A stretch of DNA of 64,000 bases from an uncultured Persicobacter sp. (GTDB taxonomy: Bacteria > Bacteroidota > Bacteroidia > Cytophagales > Cyclobacteriaceae): the NCBI GenBank assembly GCA_947498325.1, contig CANMKE010000016.1, positions 1 through 64,000 on the forward strand, given 5' to 3'. Position 1 is the first letter of the stretch; every line of letters begins with the position of its first letter. Shown here piece after piece: positions 61,316-64,000 of the stretch. Position numbers and translations under genes: made by a program. Below the pieces are notes generated by a model. The model saw only the letters and a program-made list of their open reading frames with translations. It ran no database searches and had not been told where the DNA came from.

Positions 61316-64000
61316 TTAAAAGTTAACATTCAGGCCACCAGTAATGACAATCCCTTCAGGGTATTCAAAAGAATTATAACCGTCGAAATCTACGGTGGTT
61401 GGCGTATAGCCTGTGTAGTTGGTCAGAATCCAGAGGTTTTGCCCTGACACATACACCCGCACCTTTGAGAGGCCAAGACTGCCAATCCATTGGTCGGGCA
61501 GGGTGTACCCAAGCGTAATATTCCGCAGGCTCAGGAAGTCACCATCTTCCAAATATCTTGTGGAAGTGGAGGTACCCCCACGGCTGCCAAAGCGTGGGCG
61601 GAAGGCCGTTTGCCCAGGGTTCGTCCAACGATCTTCACGGGCAGATACCACCTGATTGAAAAATCTTGTGCCATCGGCATCATTAAAAGTTCGTGTTCGG
61701 TTATAGATTTTATTCCCCGTTTGGAAGGTCAGCAGAAATGAAAAATCCACCCCATAGAAGTTAAATTTATTGGTCATTCCACCTGTGAATTTTGGTAACG
61801 GACTGCCCGCATAAATTCTTTCTGCCTCTGAATAATTAGTGGTGGCCACACGGCCGTTCGGGGCAAAGAAGAGGCTGTTGCTGTTATTCACCTCCGAGGA
61901 GGTAATTGGTGTTTGTTCATTTACATACCAGGCAGGATCACCATTGGCAGGGTTGGCACCGAGCCACTCAGGCATATAAAAGGTGTAAATACTTTGCCCT
62001 TCTTCTATAGTGTTAAACCCAGTCCGTATTGGAGCAATACCATCCAAAGAGGTTACCTCGTTATCATTCAGGGAAATGTTGAAATCAGTTTCCCAGGTGA
62101 AATTTTCTTTTTCAATATTATTGGCCGTGATCGTCAGCTCAATTCCTTTATTGACCAAAGAACCCGCATTTTTAGTGACCGTTACAAATCCATTCTCTCC
62201 AGCAAGTGGCACCTGTAAGAGGAGGTCACGGGATTTTTCATGATAAAAATCCACCGTCATTTTTACCCTTGATTTAAAACCGATGTCAAAACCTACATTT
62301 GCTTTTTCTTTGACCTCCCAGGTAAGATCTGGGTTGGCGATTTGAAAATGCGTAGATGCCGGCTGGCCGTTGTACACACCGTATCGGTAAAGCCCGCGTG
62401 AGGCGAAATTACTGATGCCATTGGCATTACCTGTTGTACCGAAAGAGCCTCGGAGTTTCAGCTGGCTGATGACCTCTTTGCTGAAGAATTCTTCGTTATC
62501 GATAATCCAGCTGGCACCAACGGAGAAGAAGTTACCATAGCGGTTGTCGGAACCGAACCTTGAGGAACCGTCGCGACGGAATGAACCCGAAAGGTAGTAT
62601 CGCCCATCGTAATTATAAGTTACCTGAGAAAGGATCGAGAAGAATTTATAGGAGTCTCCGCGGCCATCTGCGGTAAATTGCTGTGTGGTGGCCTGCAATA
62701 CGTCAAGGGGAATCGGTAATCCACTTCCACCGACGGTAGAAAAGTAAATATCAGCATCCTGAAACTCCGTACCGAGCAGTGCGGTGAAGTTCCCTTTACC
62801 GATGGCCGTTTCATAATTCAGCAGGTTGGTGGTGGTGAAAACGCCGTTCTGCGAATTGGTTTCATTGATACTTCCGGCGGCATTAGGATCGAAACCATCA
62901 GAGGTAGTTGGCTCAAAATACTGGGTCAGCCTCGCAATTTCCAGTCGGTAGGAATTGGTCGAACGGAAAGAAATCCCATTCCAGATATCATATTCCAACT
63001 TTCCGGAGATTCCTCCCCACAAAGATTCTGTCAGTCTTTTATTCAGTGGGGTATCGTACACGAAGTTTGCCGTAATCGGTGTTACAGGCGTGGCAGGAAG
63101 CCTGGTGTACAAATTTCCGTTGGCATCATAAGGGCTGTTCACGGGAGCCTGGAAGTAGGAGCCGAGCAGTGGAGAGCTGAACAGTCCACCACTGGAGGCG
63201 TCATTCTGAAATGATTTAGCGACATCGATACTAAAGCTGAGTTTCAGCTTATCTGTGGCCTGATTATCCACATTCAATCGGCCGGAATACCTTTTAAAGT
63301 CTGAGCCGATCAGAATCCCCTCCTGATCAAAATAACCAATAGAGGTGAAGAATTTCGTTTTCTCATTTCCGCCTTTTGCAGAAATCTGAAAATCCAAAGT
63401 ATGTCCCGTACGGAAGGCCAAATCCTGCCAGTCGGTATCTATACCATTATAATCTGCGGCATTCAGTCCGAAATAATCAATATACTGCGCAGCATTCATC
63501 AATTCGAATTTACCGTCATATTTTCGGGATACCCCTGCGGCCAAGTTCGCCGAGAAGGTGGTTTCTCCCGCCTCTCCCTGTTTGGTGGTAATCACAATTA
63601 CCCCATTGGAGGCACGTGCGCCATATAAAGCAGTGGCTGCGGCATCTTTCAGAATCCTGATGTCAGCAATATCAGAAGGGTTGATGTTGGCCAGCGGGTC
63701 ACGTTCTGACTGTTGATTACCGGTAATGACTTCATCAGAATCGATGATCACCCCATCAATCACATATAGGGGGTTGGTAGCGCCATTGATCGAGCCTACG
63801 CCACGAATCCGTACATTGGTTTTTGCACCTGGCTGTCCGGTGGAAGCCTGAATCGCCACACCGGAAGATTTCCCTGTCAGGGTTTGTGAAACGTTTGGCG
63901 TAACAATGTCTTTTACATTATCAATCACGGGTACGCTGGTGGATTTGTCCACTTTGGTATACCCGACAATGACCACATCTTCGAGTTGTTTGGCATCAGC
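61316..64000 (-). CDS. SusC/RagA-family TonB-linked outer-membrane protein, 5' end outside window
   Basis: The reading frame runs off the window at 64000, so the N terminus is missing. The visible part begins inside the plug region: ADAKQLEDVVIVGYTKVDK, then GVAIQASTGQPGAKTNVRIRG, GVIIDSDEVITG, ILKDAAATALYGARASNGVIVITT, and then the barrel to GLNVNF. It is followed by the SusD gene, the usual order. Missing are the signal peptide and the CarboxypepD_reg-like domain. Confidence 0.95.
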   Translation of the reverse strand, partial: ADAKQLEDVVIVGYTKVDKSTSVPVIDNVKDIVTPNVSQTLTGKSSGVAIQASTGQPGAKTNVRIRGVGSINGATNPLYVIDGVIIDSDEVITGNQQSERDPLANINPSDIADIRILKDAAATALYGARASNGVIVITTKQGEAGETTFSANLAAGVSRKYDGKFELMNAAQYIDYFGLNAADYNGIDTDWQDLAFRTGHTLDFQISAKGGNEKTKFFTSIGYFDQEGILIGSDFKRYSGRLNVDNQATDKLKLSFSIDVAKSFQNDASSGGLFSSPLLGSYFQAPVNSPYDANGNLYTRLPATPVTPITANFVYDTPLNKRLTESLWGGISGKLEYDIWNGISFRSTNSYRLEIARLTQYFEPTTSDGFDPNAAGSINETNSQNGVFTTTNLLNYETAIGKGNFTALLGTEFQDADIYFSTVGGSGLPIPLDVLQATTQQFTADGRGDSYKFFSILSQVTYNYDGRYYLSGSFRRDGSSRFGSDNRYGNFFSVGASWIIDNEEFFSKEVISQLKLRGSFGTTGNANGISNFASRGLYRYGVYNGQPASTHFQIANPDLTWEVKEKANVGFDIGFKSRVKMTVDFYHEKSRDLLLQVPLAGENGFVTVTKNAGSLVNKGIELTITANNIEKENFTWETDFNISLNDNEVTSLDGIAPIRTGFNTIEEGQSIYTFYMPEWLGANPANGDPAWYVNEQTPITSSEVNNSNSLFFAPNGRVATTNYSEAERIYAGSPLPKFTGGMTNKFNFYGVDFSFLLTFQTGNKIYNRTRTFNDADGTRFFNQVVSAREDRWTNPGQTAFRPRFGSRGGTSTSTRYLEDGDFLSLRNITLGYTLPDQWIGSLGLSKVRVYVSGQNLWILTNYTGYTPTTVDFDGYNSFEYPEGIVITGGLNVNF

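Noticed and set aside
1-64000. tRNA, rRNA or CRISPR array
   Set aside because: No cloverleaf-like stretch with conserved T-loop, no rRNA segment and no regular direct-repeat array with spacers was found by reading. The repeats in 39501-40037 are coding repeats, not CRISPR.

Overview
The window comes from a member of the Bacteroidota, most likely a marine Cytophagales-type bacterium. It has two SusC/SusD outer-membrane uptake pairs, a further TonB-dependent receptor, a very large secreted protein with a type IX secretion (T9SS) C-terminal sorting domain, a two-component-type propeller sensor, many lipobox proteins, almost no Shine-Dalgarno sequences, and one clear TTTG-N19-xAxxTTTG promoter of the Bacteroidota type. 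The genus cannot be fixed from sequence reading alone. No rRNA, tRNA, CRISPR array, prophage or conjugation gene was recognised.

Region 1 (1-9.7 kb) is mixed housekeeping and redox. It holds a degenerate InaA/Kdo-kinase-like protein, then a MarR regulator followed by a flavodoxin-fold quinone reductase and an SDR. The marR gene and the reductase gene share a palindromic operator. A DUF4382 lipoprotein, glnS, an SDR, rsgA and another SDR follow on the minus strand. A 183-bp double-hairpin element occurs twice, once on each side of rsgA. Region 2 (9.9-18.1 kb, minus strand) is a polysaccharide-directed operon (GH2 beta-glycosidase with a malectin-like end, then a Cys-type sulfatase) plus a 1213-residue T9SS cargo built from nine modules that each start with a cysteine and carry a second one. 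Region 3 (18.4-25 kb) holds a decayed IS5-type insertion sequence, ttcA, a GNAT, a DinB protein, two tandem paralogous secreted proteins, a DUF1648 membrane protein and small secreted unknowns.

Region 4 (25.5-35.1 kb) has a complete SusC/SusD_2 pair, a SnoaL-like protein, a DUF389 membrane protein and a glycogen-debranching-like lipoprotein. Region 5 (35.4-40.5 kb) has a small four-helix membrane protein translationally close to a soluble hybrid histidine kinase, a rhodanese-thioredoxin fusion lipoprotein and a surface protein with about twelve short repeats. Region 6 (41-49.4 kb) is a tripartite RND efflux operon (TolC, lipoprotein adaptor, permease), followed by a membrane-anchored AraC regulator and an epimerase with an altered active site.

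Region 7 (49.6-64 kb) has a TonB-dependent receptor with a DtxR/MntR-like palindrome in its promoter, an ammonium transporter, a propeller sensor that ends in a GAF-like domain with no kinase or DNA-binding output, a truA-like plus U32 RNA-modification pair, and a second SusC/SusD pair whose SusC runs off the window end.

The most unusual items are the duplicated double-hairpin element around rsgA, the nine-module cysteine-paired T9SS protein, the membrane-protein/soluble-hybrid-kinase pair and the apparent pseudo-enzymes (kinase-like, debranching-like, epimerase). No wholly new multi-gene system is proven by the sequence.
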